From positions 1,848,336 through 1,912,335 of the forward strand of contig NC_019695.1 in NCBI RefSeq assembly GCF_000317125.1: a stretch of 64,000 nt of DNA, given 5' to 3'. Origin of the DNA: Chroococcidiopsis thermalis PCC 7203 (GTDB taxonomy: Bacteria; Cyanobacteriota; Cyanobacteriia; Cyanobacteriales; Chroococcidiopsidaceae). The notes beneath the pieces are model-generated. The model searched no databases. It was not told where the DNA came from and saw nothing but the letters and a program-made list of their open reading frames with translations. The stretch's first letter is position 1. Every line of letters starts with the position of its first letter. The position numbers were made by a program, and so were the translations under genes. Shown here one piece after another: positions 55,279 to 63,247 of this stretch.

Positions 55279-55929
55279 ATGCTATTCAACAGACTGTTCA
55301 CCGCAGGCGGCGTGGTTATGTGGCCCCTGCTCGGATTTTCCATCTTAGCGATCGCCCTAATTATCGAGCGGGCAATTTTTTGGGTACGGATAAATAAGCG
55401 CCAGCGTCGCGTCATCCGTGAGGTATTAAACCTCTACCGTTTAGAAAATGTCGTCACCGCGATCGAAAGGCTGAAGCAAAATGCTGACTTGCCTATGGCA
55501 CGCATATTTCTCGCTGCCTTAGAACTCGAACGCCCCACACCTGAAGAGTTTCGCCTTGCCCTAGAAAGTGAAGCACAAGCAGAAATTCCTGTCTTGAAGC
55601 GATTTAACACTATCTTTGAGACGATCATTAGCATTGCACCCTTATTAGGTCTACTCGGTACGGTTTTGGGTTTGATTGCCTCCTTCGCGTCCCTCAACAT
55701 TGCCAATGTTGGGGCTAGCCAAACCGCTGGAGTCACGGGTGGGATCAGCGAAGCGTTGGTTTCAACAGCTTCCGGCTTGGTAGTCGCTATCTTTACGCTG
55801 CTATTTGCCAATACATTTCGAGGATTGTACGTGCGGCAAATGGCATCAATTCAAGAGTATGGCGGTCAGCTAGAACTACTCTATCGTCGTCTTTACGAAC
55901 GGGGAGAAACTTATGCGTCTGCAAGATGA
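55279..55929 (+). CDS. exbB: ExbB/TolQ-family proton channel protein
   Basis: ExbB with ExbD uses the proton gradient to energise TonB-dependent outer-membrane transport. The 216-residue protein has three hydrophobic helices and the family block PLLGLLGTVLGLIASFASLN followed by GGISEALVSTASGLVVAI. I prefer the ATG at 55279 (MLFNRLFTAGG); a TTG at 55264 is also open. It overlaps exbD by 17 bases. A TonB-dependent receptor gene lies 1.3 kb downstream. Confidence 0.93.
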   Translation: MLFNRLFTAGGVVMWPLLGFSILAIALIIERAIFWVRINKRQRRVIREVLNLYRLENVVTAIERLKQNADLPMARIFLAALELERPTPEEFRLALESEAQAEIPVLKRFNTIFETIISIAPLLGLLGTVLGLIASFASLNIANVGASQTAGVTGGISEALVSTASGLVVAIFTLLFANTFRGLYVRQMASIQEYGGQLELLYRRLYERGETYASAR

Positions 55930-56314
55930 GCCAGAAATTCAAGCACAGATTAACATCGTGCCGATGATTGACGTAATCTTCGCGATTTTGACATTTTTTA
56001 TCATGTCAACCTTATTTCTCACTCGTTCTGAGGGGTTGTCAGTCAACTTACCCCAGTCACAATCAGCTCAAACGCAACCAAAAGCACCCATTACAATCAC
56101 AATTGATGCCAAAGGTCAACTCGCTGTCAATCGCAAGCCGACTCAACTCCAAGCACTCAATGGAGAATTACGACAGCTAGCACAGCCAAACCAAGAGGCA
56201 CTCGTGATAGTCAATGCCGATAAATCAGTCAACCACGGACAAGTTGTATCCGTGATGGATGTGGTGAGGCAATTACCAAACGCAAGACTGGCGATCGCCA
56301 CGCAGAGAGAATAA
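55913..56314 (+). CDS. exbD: ExbD/TolR-family protein
   Basis: The 133-residue protein has one N-terminal helix with the essential Asp (INIVPMIDVIFAILTFFIM, D at about residue 20) and a periplasmic domain (ITIDAKGQLAVNRKPTQ, VNADKSVNHGQVVSVMDVV). It is co-translated with exbB through the overlap. Confidence 0.93.
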   Translation: MRLQDEPEIQAQINIVPMIDVIFAILTFFIMSTLFLTRSEGLSVNLPQSQSAQTQPKAPITITIDAKGQLAVNRKPTQLQALNGELRQLAQPNQEALVIVNADKSVNHGQVVSVMDVVRQLPNARLAIATQRE

Positions 56315-56317
56315 CAG

Positions 56318-56347
56318 TGTAGAGACGTTACATGTAACGTCTCTACA
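56318..56347. repeat. ACGTTACATGTAACGT palindrome between convergent genes
   Basis: This perfect 30-bp palindrome fills the 44-base gap between the ends of exbD and the DUF3574 gene, so it may act as a bidirectional terminator or simply tolerate insertion there. Confidence 0.85.
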
Positions 56348-56358
56348 CCGATCGCCGA

Positions 56359-56817
56359 TTAAAAACTAACTCTTGCGGGTACGTCTGTAACGCGCAAAAC
56401 CGATTCTTGTTGAAATTTTGACTTATAAGCGTCGATAATTTCCTGAATGGATCTTTCTCGTTCTGGAGTACTGACATAGAGCAAGATTAAAACTTTAGAA
56501 TCTTCTCTAGCTAGAATTCCAGCACTGTTAAGAAACTGACCGTAAGCATCTACTACTGTTAATCCATCGGGAAAACGAGGTGTCACTTCAGTATCTACAA
56601 ACTTTTGCCATTGTTCTTCCGTGACTTCTCCTCCTCCGGGTTGCGATCGCCCAAAATACAACTCTTCTCTAACGTATGCTTCGCTGTTGGTAGTAGTTTC
56701 TGCTGCTGGGGTTTGAGCGCTAACTTGATGTATGTAGCTAACTGAACCTGTTAACAACAAGCCAGACAGAAAAAACGCACCTAGAATTTTGCGTCTGGTA
56801 AGTAAGGTAATATTCAT
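56359..56817 (-). CDS. DUF3574 secreted protein
   Basis: The about 152-residue protein has an N-terminal export signal (LTRRKILGAFFLSGLLLTGS, Tat-like, ending near VSAQTPA) and the DUF3574 body (YVREELYFGRSQPGGGEVTE, WQKFVDTEVTPRFPDGLTVV, KVLILLYVSTPERERSI). No function is known. I prefer ATG 56817 (MNITLLTRR). It is divergent from the TonB-dependent receptor and may share regulation through the palindrome at 56916-56940. Confidence 0.85.
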   Translation of the reverse strand: MNITLLTRRKILGAFFLSGLLLTGSVSYIHQVSAQTPAAETTTNSEAYVREELYFGRSQPGGGEVTEEQWQKFVDTEVTPRFPDGLTVVDAYGQFLNSAGILAREDSKVLILLYVSTPERERSIQEIIDAYKSKFQQESVLRVTDVPARVSF

Positions 56818-56915
56818 TTCTATCCTCAATTTGTTGAATTAGTCCGACGATCTATTTGTAATGGCTGCTAACTAATACTTCAGATATACGCCTTAAGTTT
56901 TAGATATATATAAAC

Positions 56916-56940
56916 TTTTTGTAATAACGTATTACAAAAA
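56916..56940. promoter_or_regulatory. Perfect palindrome, candidate operator
   Basis: The arms TTTTTGTAAT and ATTACAAAAA flank AACGT. The inner TGTAAT-N5-ATTACA has the size and symmetry of a dimeric repressor site. It is not the NtcA consensus (spacing 9 rather than 8). No regulator is assigned. Confidence 0.5.
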
Positions 56941-57147
56941 TTAGTCTTTGTTTTTTCTCGATCGCCTACACTTATCTTTTTACTGAAGCTGACGTTATTT
57001 GTCTTTACCAATGACGAATGACCAATGACAAAGTATGACAGCTTGTCTTTTGACTAAATTCAACTGCGATCGCCATGATTGGTATAAGTGCAAACGCACT
57101 TTGTCCGTAAAAACAACAAGCAAATTAGAGGAATGTTTCAACCACGC

Positions 57148-57200
57148 GGCTAAATATCAAGCCTGCATGTATGTTTGTGTGCGTTTAGCCGATATTTTTT
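57148..57200 (+). terminator. Terminator-like hairpin in the receptor leader
   Basis: GGCTAAA and TTTAGCC arms enclose a 29-base loop and are followed by GATATTTTTT. It could attenuate transcription into the receptor gene, or end an unseen short RNA. The long loop lowers confidence. Confidence 0.4.
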
Positions 57201-57268
57201 GATAAATGCGATCGCCTCAGACATAACTGAAACTATAAGAAAAGCATGAGAGTGGCAAATTGAGGAAG

Positions 57269-59398
57269 ATGGGACTGAAAATTTTGTTATTGCCTACAGT
57301 ATTGTTGAGTTTAACCGTAGGCTCTGCTGCACTCGCAAATGAACTAGAAGATAGAAAAAAAAATGCGATCGCGCTAAAGCTGAAACTGCATCGAGCGAGA
57401 AGTAATTCACAACCAAAACTACCACGCTTGAGCCAACGAGAAAAGTTTTCTACTGATGCTATATGGTTAACGCAACGAGCGTCACCAACAATAGATGTGG
57501 CACAATCAATATCTTCTGAAGTAGAAGAACCTGCTATTGAGGACACTGATGAACTTTATATCGAGGTTGAAGGAAAAAGAGAGACAATTCCTGAAACATC
57601 AAGTCCCGTCTACATCATTCCTAAAGAAGAAATTGAGAAACAACGTCCGAATAGTGTTGCAGAAATTTTACGCAATCTACCAGGATTTGCAATTAATGAT
57701 GCAGGTTTTGGCGCAGATATTCATACGGGAACATATTATCGAGGAAGCTCGATCAACCAGTCAGTTTTCTTACTCAATGGTAGACCGATCGGGTCTAATG
57801 TTAACACTTACCACGGCGCTACCGATCTAAATAGTATTCCTGTAGAGTCTATCGAACGAGTAGAATTATCGAGTGGTACGAGTTCTACTTTATATGGTTC
57901 GCAAGCGTTTGGCGGAGTTGTCAATATTGTTACTAAGCAAGGCTCTGAGATTCCCCAGCTCAACGGTTTAGTAGAATACGGTTCTTATGACCAAGATAAC
58001 TATCGTATTAGTTATGGTGGCAGTGGTGGGAATTTAAAATATAGTCTTGGTTTTGAACAATACGATGCTGAGAACAATTATCGCGTCCCTGAAGGAGCAG
58101 CAAATCGAGATTCAGATGGACGTTTATTTAACGGTGATACTGCAACTAGTAACTACTTTGGTAGCCTCAGTCTCGATCTCAATTCTCGCAATACTCTCAG
58201 TTTAGATGCATATAAAATTAGCAGTCGTCGCGGTTTGTTGTACTTTGGTTTTCCCCTGCAAAGAGATCGCTTAGACCACGATGTTTTTAACATTGGTTTA
58301 TCTTGGAAAACTCTGCTAGGCAATGGAAAAGATTCCGTTCTTAGAGCTACAGTCGCCTACAATCAAGATTATTTCAATACCTACGGTCCTACACAAAACA
58401 TTTTTTATCGTACGGGAACGCTCAATTCTCAAGCTGTAACTGCAAGATTAGAACACGATTGGAAAATTAACACTAGTAATAATTTACGCTGGGGCATAGA
58501 TGTCAAAAATGACTTTTTAAATGGTGATGTTTTAAGTACGGCTCCGAATAGAGTCAACTTAAATGAAGAAGAAGAAAGAGAAAGATTTCAAACTGCATTA
58601 TTTGCTTTAAACACCTGGAAAATTACCAATAATTTTCAAGCCGATCTAGGATTGAGACAAAATTTTACTAGCGAGTTTGGTAGTTATTTAAATCCTAGCG
58701 TTGGGCTACGATGGGCAATGAGTCCAGGTGTAGCTTTACGGGGAAGTTGGGCATCAGTACAGCGCGATCCTGGTATCGATCAACTGTACGTTTACGACAC
58801 GGTACATAATTGGTTGCCAAACCCAGATCTAGAACCAGAAGTAGGTTCTTCATGGACAGCAGGAGTTGATGTCAAATTTGCCGAGAATTTAACCGGACAG
58901 TTTACTTATTTCGGCAGTAGCTTAACAGATCGCTTGGGCATTCAAGCAGGTCGGTGGACGAACATTGGATTAGTTAATACTAATGGTTTAGAAGCAGCAT
59001 TGAAATGGCAAATTAATCCGCAGTGGTCAACTTTTCTCAACTATACTTATACCGATGCAAAAATTAAGTCTGGAATTGAAGAAGGATTACAGCTTGGTTT
59101 AGTTCCCTATTCCGTAGGACAAATCGGTTTAGGTTATCAATCGGGAGGATGGGAAGTTAATTTATTTGCCAGCTATTATAGTGGAGCGCGACGAGCTTTT
59201 TTTAATAACCCGGGTGATAGCAATACCGATTTCTCTCCCTCTTGGTTGAGTCTAGATTTAGGGGCGCGAATCCCAATTACAAGCAACTTGGGATTAACAG
59301 TCTATCTAGAAAATTTAGCAGATCGCGCCTATGAAAAATCCAATCGAATCTACGAACCTGGTTTAACCTATCGGATTGGTATTTCTTCTAATTTCTAG
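57269..59398 (+). CDS. TonB-dependent outer-membrane receptor
   Basis: This roughly 709-residue protein imports a large ligand such as a siderophore or cobalamin across the outer membrane. A signal peptide (LLLPTVLLSLTVGSAALA) is followed by a linker, a TonB-box-like segment (DELYIEVEGKRE), the plug (VAEILRNLPGFAINDAG, VFLLNGRPIGSNVNTYHG, IERVELSSGTSSTLYGSQAF, GGVVNIVTK) and a beta-barrel ending in Phe (ISSNF). The ligand cannot be told. ATG 57269 follows GAGGAAG; TTG 57260 is also open. exbB and exbD are nearby. Confidence 0.92.
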   Translation: MGLKILLLPTVLLSLTVGSAALANELEDRKKNAIALKLKLHRARSNSQPKLPRLSQREKFSTDAIWLTQRASPTIDVAQSISSEVEEPAIEDTDELYIEVEGKRETIPETSSPVYIIPKEEIEKQRPNSVAEILRNLPGFAINDAGFGADIHTGTYYRGSSINQSVFLLNGRPIGSNVNTYHGATDLNSIPVESIERVELSSGTSSTLYGSQAFGGVVNIVTKQGSEIPQLNGLVEYGSYDQDNYRISYGGSGGNLKYSLGFEQYDAENNYRVPEGAANRDSDGRLFNGDTATSNYFGSLSLDLNSRNTLSLDAYKISSRRGLLYFGFPLQRDRLDHDVFNIGLSWKTLLGNGKDSVLRATVAYNQDYFNTYGPTQNIFYRTGTLNSQAVTARLEHDWKINTSNNLRWGIDVKNDFLNGDVLSTAPNRVNLNEEEERERFQTALFALNTWKITNNFQADLGLRQNFTSEFGSYLNPSVGLRWAMSPGVALRGSWASVQRDPGIDQLYVYDTVHNWLPNPDLEPEVGSSWTAGVDVKFAENLTGQFTYFGSSLTDRLGIQAGRWTNIGLVNTNGLEAALKWQINPQWSTFLNYTYTDAKIKSGIEEGLQLGLVPYSVGQIGLGYQSGGWEVNLFASYYSGARRAFFNNPGDSNTDFSPSWLSLDLGARIPITSNLGLTVYLENLADRAYEKSNRIYEPGLTYRIGISSNF

Positions 59399-59436
59399 TC
59401 GTTGTAGAGTAGTGGGCAATGCCCACCGCTCAAAAA

Positions 59437-60183
59437 TTAGGAAGCAATCTGACCAAAACGACGATCGCGGTTTTGATAAGCGAGTAAAGCTTGATGAAAG
59501 GCACTGCGATCGAAGTCAGGCCACAAAATATCTGTAAAATAAATTTCTGTATATGCCATTTGCCACAATAAAAAATTACTCAATCGCATTTCTCCACTAG
59601 TACGAATTAATAAATCTGGATGAGAAGTTCCAGCAGTGTAAAGATATTTCTCAATTGAGTTTTCATTAATCTCGTCAATCTCAATCTCTTGCTGTTGAAT
59701 TTGTAAAGCAATTTGCCGACAAACTTGAGCAATCTCTTTGCGGCTACCGTAATTAACAGCTACAGTAAAGTGAATAGCTGTGTTATGGATTGTGTAAGCG
59801 ATCGCTCGTTCTATTTCTCTTTGCAAAGACTGAGGTAAGACTGACAAATCTCCAATAAAAGAAATTCGTACTCCTTCTTTTTGCATTTGAGTTAATTCGC
59901 GTTGTAATAGTCGCTCAAACAGTAACATGAGAAAATCGACTTCTTGTATAGGTCGTCGCCAATTCTCGGTCGAAAAAGCATAAGCTGTTAGTGCTTCAAT
60001 TCCCCAATCTTTACAGCAGCGAAGTAGTTCTTTTAAAACTTTTGCTCCTTGACGATGCCCAGCAACACGCGGTAATCCTTTTTTGGTAGCCCAGCGTCCG
60101 TTACCATCCATAATTACAGCAATGTGTTTGGGTAATTTTTGCGGATCGAGAGCGGTAGGTAATTCAGATTGTATAGAGTTCAT
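59437..60183 (-). CDS. uppS: Isoprenyl transferase UppS (undecaprenyl diphosphate synthase)
   Basis: UppS condenses farnesyl diphosphate with eight isopentenyl diphosphates to make the peptidoglycan lipid carrier. The signature [19 protein letters not shown] holds the catalytic Asp, [12 protein letters not shown] follows, and the C-terminal motif is [19 protein letters not shown] with YTEIYFTD. I chose the ATG at 60183 (MNSIQSELP). The frame is open to 60240, but that part is a read-through of the CGCAAAGACGCAGAGGCG repeat. Confidence 0.95.
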   Translation of the reverse strand: MNSIQSELPTALDPQKLPKHIAVIMDGNGRWATKKGLPRVAGHRQGAKVLKELLRCCKDWGIEALTAYAFSTENWRRPIQEVDFLMLLFERLLQRELTQMQKEGVRISFIGDLSVLPQSLQREIERAIAYTIHNTAIHFTVAVNYGSRKEIAQVCRQIALQIQQQEIEIDEINENSIEKYLYTAGTSHPDLLIRTSGEMRLSNFLLWQMAYTEIYFTDILWPDFDRSAFHQALLAYQNRDRRFGQIAS

Positions 60184-60596
60184 AGATATAATGTCGCGCA
60201 AAGACGCAGAGGCGCAAAGAAAATTGTCAGTTTCTGCCAAGCTTTATTTCAGGTTGTTGATTCCTGCATTAATTTACATAATCTACTGTGTGATTCCTGA
60301 GAAGTGAGATTGTTTCAATCTAGGAAATGTAGATACACCTACTGATACGAGCTTGAGAATCAAGGAGAATATCCCGGCTCTGTTTCTCATAGTTTAGGAG
60401 TAAAAAAAATAGTTGTCAGTCGGTTACAGTCGGTAAACCTAAGTCGGGGAAGTCGGAAAAGTCGGAACTCAAATGCACAGTTAAGCGACTAAGGACATAA
60501 TTGCGATCGCCACGTAGTAGACGGGAAAAATAAGATTATTAAGGCTAATGCACCTACCACACTTTTAAACGCACAAATTTGAATGCATGAATCTCA
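60184..60596. other. Spacer between divergent uppS and GNAT genes
   Basis: It begins with a copy of the CGCAAAGACGCAGAGGCG repeat (60188-60220) directly before uppS. A GTCGG-spaced repeat (AAGTCGGGGAAGTCGGAAAA, about 60440-60460) lies in the middle. No gene or RNA is recognised. Confidence 0.5.
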
Positions 60597-61205
60597 ATGC
60601 AAGAAACATCCCCAGTAGAAATATCTATTCGTCAGGCTCGTACTAGCGATCGCGATCGAATCATCCAGTTGCATAGTCAGTCAATTCAGCAACTTTGTAC
60701 GGCTGATTATAACCCTGCACAAATTCAAGCTCTGCTAGAAGATAAAAAAGTGTATGGAACACAATCGTGGGGTGATGTTGTCTTAGTAGCAGAGTATGGC
60801 GAAGAAATTGTAGGGTTTTCGGCTTTGATGCAGGGTACGGTAAGTGCAATGTACGTCCATCCAAAATGGACTCGACAAGGTATTGGTAGACGTTTGTTAC
60901 AGACGATTGAACGAGAAGCTATATTTCGGCGATGGCAATGGTTATTTGTGAAAGCTTCTATTACGGCTGTACCTTTTTATCAAGCTTGCGGCTATCAAAT
61001 TCTACATCCCACTCAAATGATGGTTGCTCGTAGAGAGTGGGTTCCTTGTGTTGATATGCAAAAGCAATTAGTGGCAACAATTAGCCAACAGCAATTGCCT
61101 TCTCGACAAGCAGAGACTTGTTGGCAAATCGTGCAATCATGTTTAGTTGGTTTAATTGTATTAGTCGCGATCGCGAAGATGATGCAATGGTTTTTACCTC
61201 GATAG
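60597..61205 (+). CDS. GNAT-family acetyltransferase with C-terminal membrane helix
   Basis: The acetyl-CoA binding motif is AMYVHPKWTRQGIGRRLLQT (about residues 84-103), with the R/Q-x-x-G-x-G loop. The N-terminal part (IRQARTSDRDRIIQLHSQSI) and VPFYQACGYQ complete the GNAT fold. After residue 165 there is a linker and a single membrane helix (SCLVGLIVLVAIAKMMQWFL), which is unusual and would tether the enzyme to a membrane. The substrate is unknown. Confidence 0.85.
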   Translation: MQETSPVEISIRQARTSDRDRIIQLHSQSIQQLCTADYNPAQIQALLEDKKVYGTQSWGDVVLVAEYGEEIVGFSALMQGTVSAMYVHPKWTRQGIGRRLLQTIEREAIFRRWQWLFVKASITAVPFYQACGYQILHPTQMMVARREWVPCVDMQKQLVATISQQQLPSRQAETCWQIVQSCLVGLIVLVAIAKMMQWFLPR

Positions 61206-61231
61206 CGATCGCATTTGATTACAATATATTT

Positions 61232-61259
61232 GTAGGGGCGCACAGCTGTGCGCCCCTAC
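61232..61259. repeat. GGGCGCACAGCTGTGCGCCC palindrome between convergent genes
   Basis: This perfect copy sits in the gap between the GNAT gene and the convergent unknown gene, the same setting as the copy at 44431. A bidirectional terminator role is possible. Confidence 0.85.
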
Positions 61260-61292
61260 TTTTATCTGTTCTGGTTTCATTGCTGTCTCCTT

Positions 61293-61868
61293 TCATCTAG
61301 CCGGATTGTCAGGAAATGCCTCTTCTAGATCTTCTACTGAAGTTGGAATGCGATCGATAAAAGGTAAACTAGCTCCTTGTAAACCCCGTTTAATCCGTTC
61401 TGGAGTTTCAGGAAAAATGATAAATAGCGGATAAATGCTATTCGCTCCTTCACTAAAAATGTGTTGATTAGGAAGAGGCATAATCCACTCGTATTCTTTA
61501 TTTAATAACACTTGGGTTTGTCGCCAGCGTCCTAAGAAATCGGAAAAATCTTCATTGGGACGATAAATAAATAGAAAAATTTCTACTCCAGTTTTAATTT
61601 TCCACTCTGGATCGCACATGAGAAAAGCGATATCACAGGGTAACAGAGTCGTTTCTGTAACTTTGATTGCTTGACGTTCTTTACTAGTTGATGTAGAGTT
61701 TCGCAGCCGAATTATAGGTAGAGGAATCGGAATGACACTTTCATAAGGACGGCGCAAACTTGGAAGCATTTCTAAATAGGGACGATGCTGCTTCAGTAAG
61801 GCGATCGCTGCTAGGCGATCGCTATACTCTGCCAAGCACTCTTCATAACAAGCTTTTTTAATACTCAT
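61293..61868 (-). CDS. Unknown cyanobacterial protein
   Basis: This 191-residue soluble protein (SIKKACYEECLAEYSDRLAA at the start, VEIFLFIYRPNEDFSDFLG in the middle, YPLFIIFPETPERIKRGLQG near the end) has no domain I recognise. The alternation of hydrophobic strands suggests an alpha/beta fold. It lies just downstream of pilC on the same strand, separated by about 65 bases. No reason for a pilus role is seen beyond position. Confidence 0.7.
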   Translation of the reverse strand: MSIKKACYEECLAEYSDRLAAIALLKQHRPYLEMLPSLRRPYESVIPIPLPIIRLRNSTSTSKERQAIKVTETTLLPCDIAFLMCDPEWKIKTGVEIFLFIYRPNEDFSDFLGRWRQTQVLLNKEYEWIMPLPNQHIFSEGANSIYPLFIIFPETPERIKRGLQGASLPFIDRIPTSVEDLEEAFPDNPAR

Positions 61869-61932
61869 AATTTATTCGATAGATAGTTAGTAGTTAATGG
61901 TCAAGAGAGGTCGCTAACTACTAACGATTCGC

Positions 61933-63162
61933 TTAACCCAACTTTTCAAATACCTTGAACATGGGTAGGTACATCGAGAGAAGAATTCCCCCAACCATAC
62001 CACCTAAAACTACAATCATAATTGGTTCAATAATACTAGTGAGGGCTTTAACAGCTTGCTCGACTTCATCTTCATAGAAATCAGCAACCTTCATTAACAT
62101 ACTATCCAGTTCACCCGTTTCCTCGCCAATACTAATCATCTGAATTGCCATCACGGGAAAAACTCGTTCTTTTTGTAATGCTAAACTAATCATTCCTCCT
62201 TGCTGAATCTCTTTACGCGCTGCATCTACAGCATTAGCAATTATCTGATTGCCAGCCGTATCGCGAACGATTTCCAGAGCAGTTAAAATTGGTACTCCTG
62301 AACGAGTCAAAGCACCAAAAGTACGACTGAAAAGGGCTACAGACGATTTTTGAATTAAGTCACCAAACAATGGAACTTTCAGAGAAATTCGGTCAATGGT
62401 CTCCCGACCCAGCCGAGTTTTGTAATACTGTCGATAAACAAAACTACCACCAATAAAAACTACTACAGGAATTATCGCACTTGGACTTCTAAGAACTGCG
62501 CTGATCCACAACATAAATTTGGTCAGTTCTGGTAATTCTACTCCTAATTGCTTAAAAATATCAGCAAAAATAGGTATGAGAAATATAGTCATACCAAGAA
62601 AAATTAGTACGGCTATAATTCCAACTGCAATAGGATAGGTTAAAGCAGATTTAATTTGGTTTTGTAGTCGAGCGCGATCTTCCAACAACTTAGATAATCG
62701 GTTCATGACTTCATCAAGAACACCACCGACCTCTCCAGCTTGTACCATACTGACATACATGTAATCGAAACAACCTGGGTGTTTCCGCATTGCTTCAGAC
62801 AAATTCATTCCCTGCTGTACATCAGAACTAATGTCAATTAAAGCTCCTTTCAGTTTTGGGTTAGTACACTGTTCCGCCATTACACCCAGGCTTCTTACAA
62901 TGGCTACACCTGCGTTAATTAGAGCAGCAAACTGACGAGAAAAAACAGCTTTATCTTTAACAGATACCTTTGCAAGAGCTGCTTGGAGCGGTGCTAAGCT
63001 GAGATTACCACTCAACTTAAATTCTTCTGCTTGTTTTAGTTCTTGAATAAAAAGACCTTTCGATCTCAAACTAGAACGTGCTGCTGCTATTGTGTCAGCA
63101 ACAACTTTTTCTTTTTTAGCGTTTCCTTTCGCATCACGAACGCGAGCAACAAATGTAGGCAT
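61933..63162 (-). CDS. pilC: Type IV pilus inner-membrane platform protein PilC
   Basis: The 409-residue protein has two T2SSF domains (FSRQFAALINAGVAIVRSLG with MVQAGEVGGVLDEVMNRLS, and FSRTFGALTRSGVPILTALE with MISIGEETGELDSMLMKVAD), each followed by membrane helices. It anchors the pilus motor. The start PTFVARVRDAKGN is typical. It is downstream of pilT with about 85 bases between, the usual pilB-pilT-pilC order of cyanobacteria. Confidence 0.95.
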   Translation of the reverse strand: MPTFVARVRDAKGNAKKEKVVADTIAAARSSLRSKGLFIQELKQAEEFKLSGNLSLAPLQAALAKVSVKDKAVFSRQFAALINAGVAIVRSLGVMAEQCTNPKLKGALIDISSDVQQGMNLSEAMRKHPGCFDYMYVSMVQAGEVGGVLDEVMNRLSKLLEDRARLQNQIKSALTYPIAVGIIAVLIFLGMTIFLIPIFADIFKQLGVELPELTKFMLWISAVLRSPSAIIPVVVFIGGSFVYRQYYKTRLGRETIDRISLKVPLFGDLIQKSSVALFSRTFGALTRSGVPILTALEIVRDTAGNQIIANAVDAARKEIQQGGMISLALQKERVFPVMAIQMISIGEETGELDSMLMKVADFYEDEVEQAVKALTSIIEPIMIVVLGGMVGGILLSMYLPMFKVFEKLG

Positions 63163-63247
63163 GTCTTGGATCTTTTAGGAGATAGAGAATATGGAAGTTG
63201 TAGAGATACAAACTATATATCTCTACAGATGATTTTCTAAGAATTAG

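Larger units (their letters stand above)
56818..57268. other. Intergenic region of DUF3574 and TonB-dependent receptor
   Basis: It contains a perfect operator-like palindrome (56916-56940), TGACGAATGACCAATGACAAA repeats in part (57010-57035), and a terminator-like hairpin (57148-57200) before the receptor. A six-codon ORF with a ribosome-site-like AGAGGA (ATG 57133, MFQPRG) overlaps the 5' arm of that hairpin. Confidence 0.5.

Noticed and set aside
56926-56935. NtcA site within the palindrome near the TonB receptor
   Set aside because: The half sites GTA and TAC are nine bases apart, not eight, and full symmetry points to another regulator.
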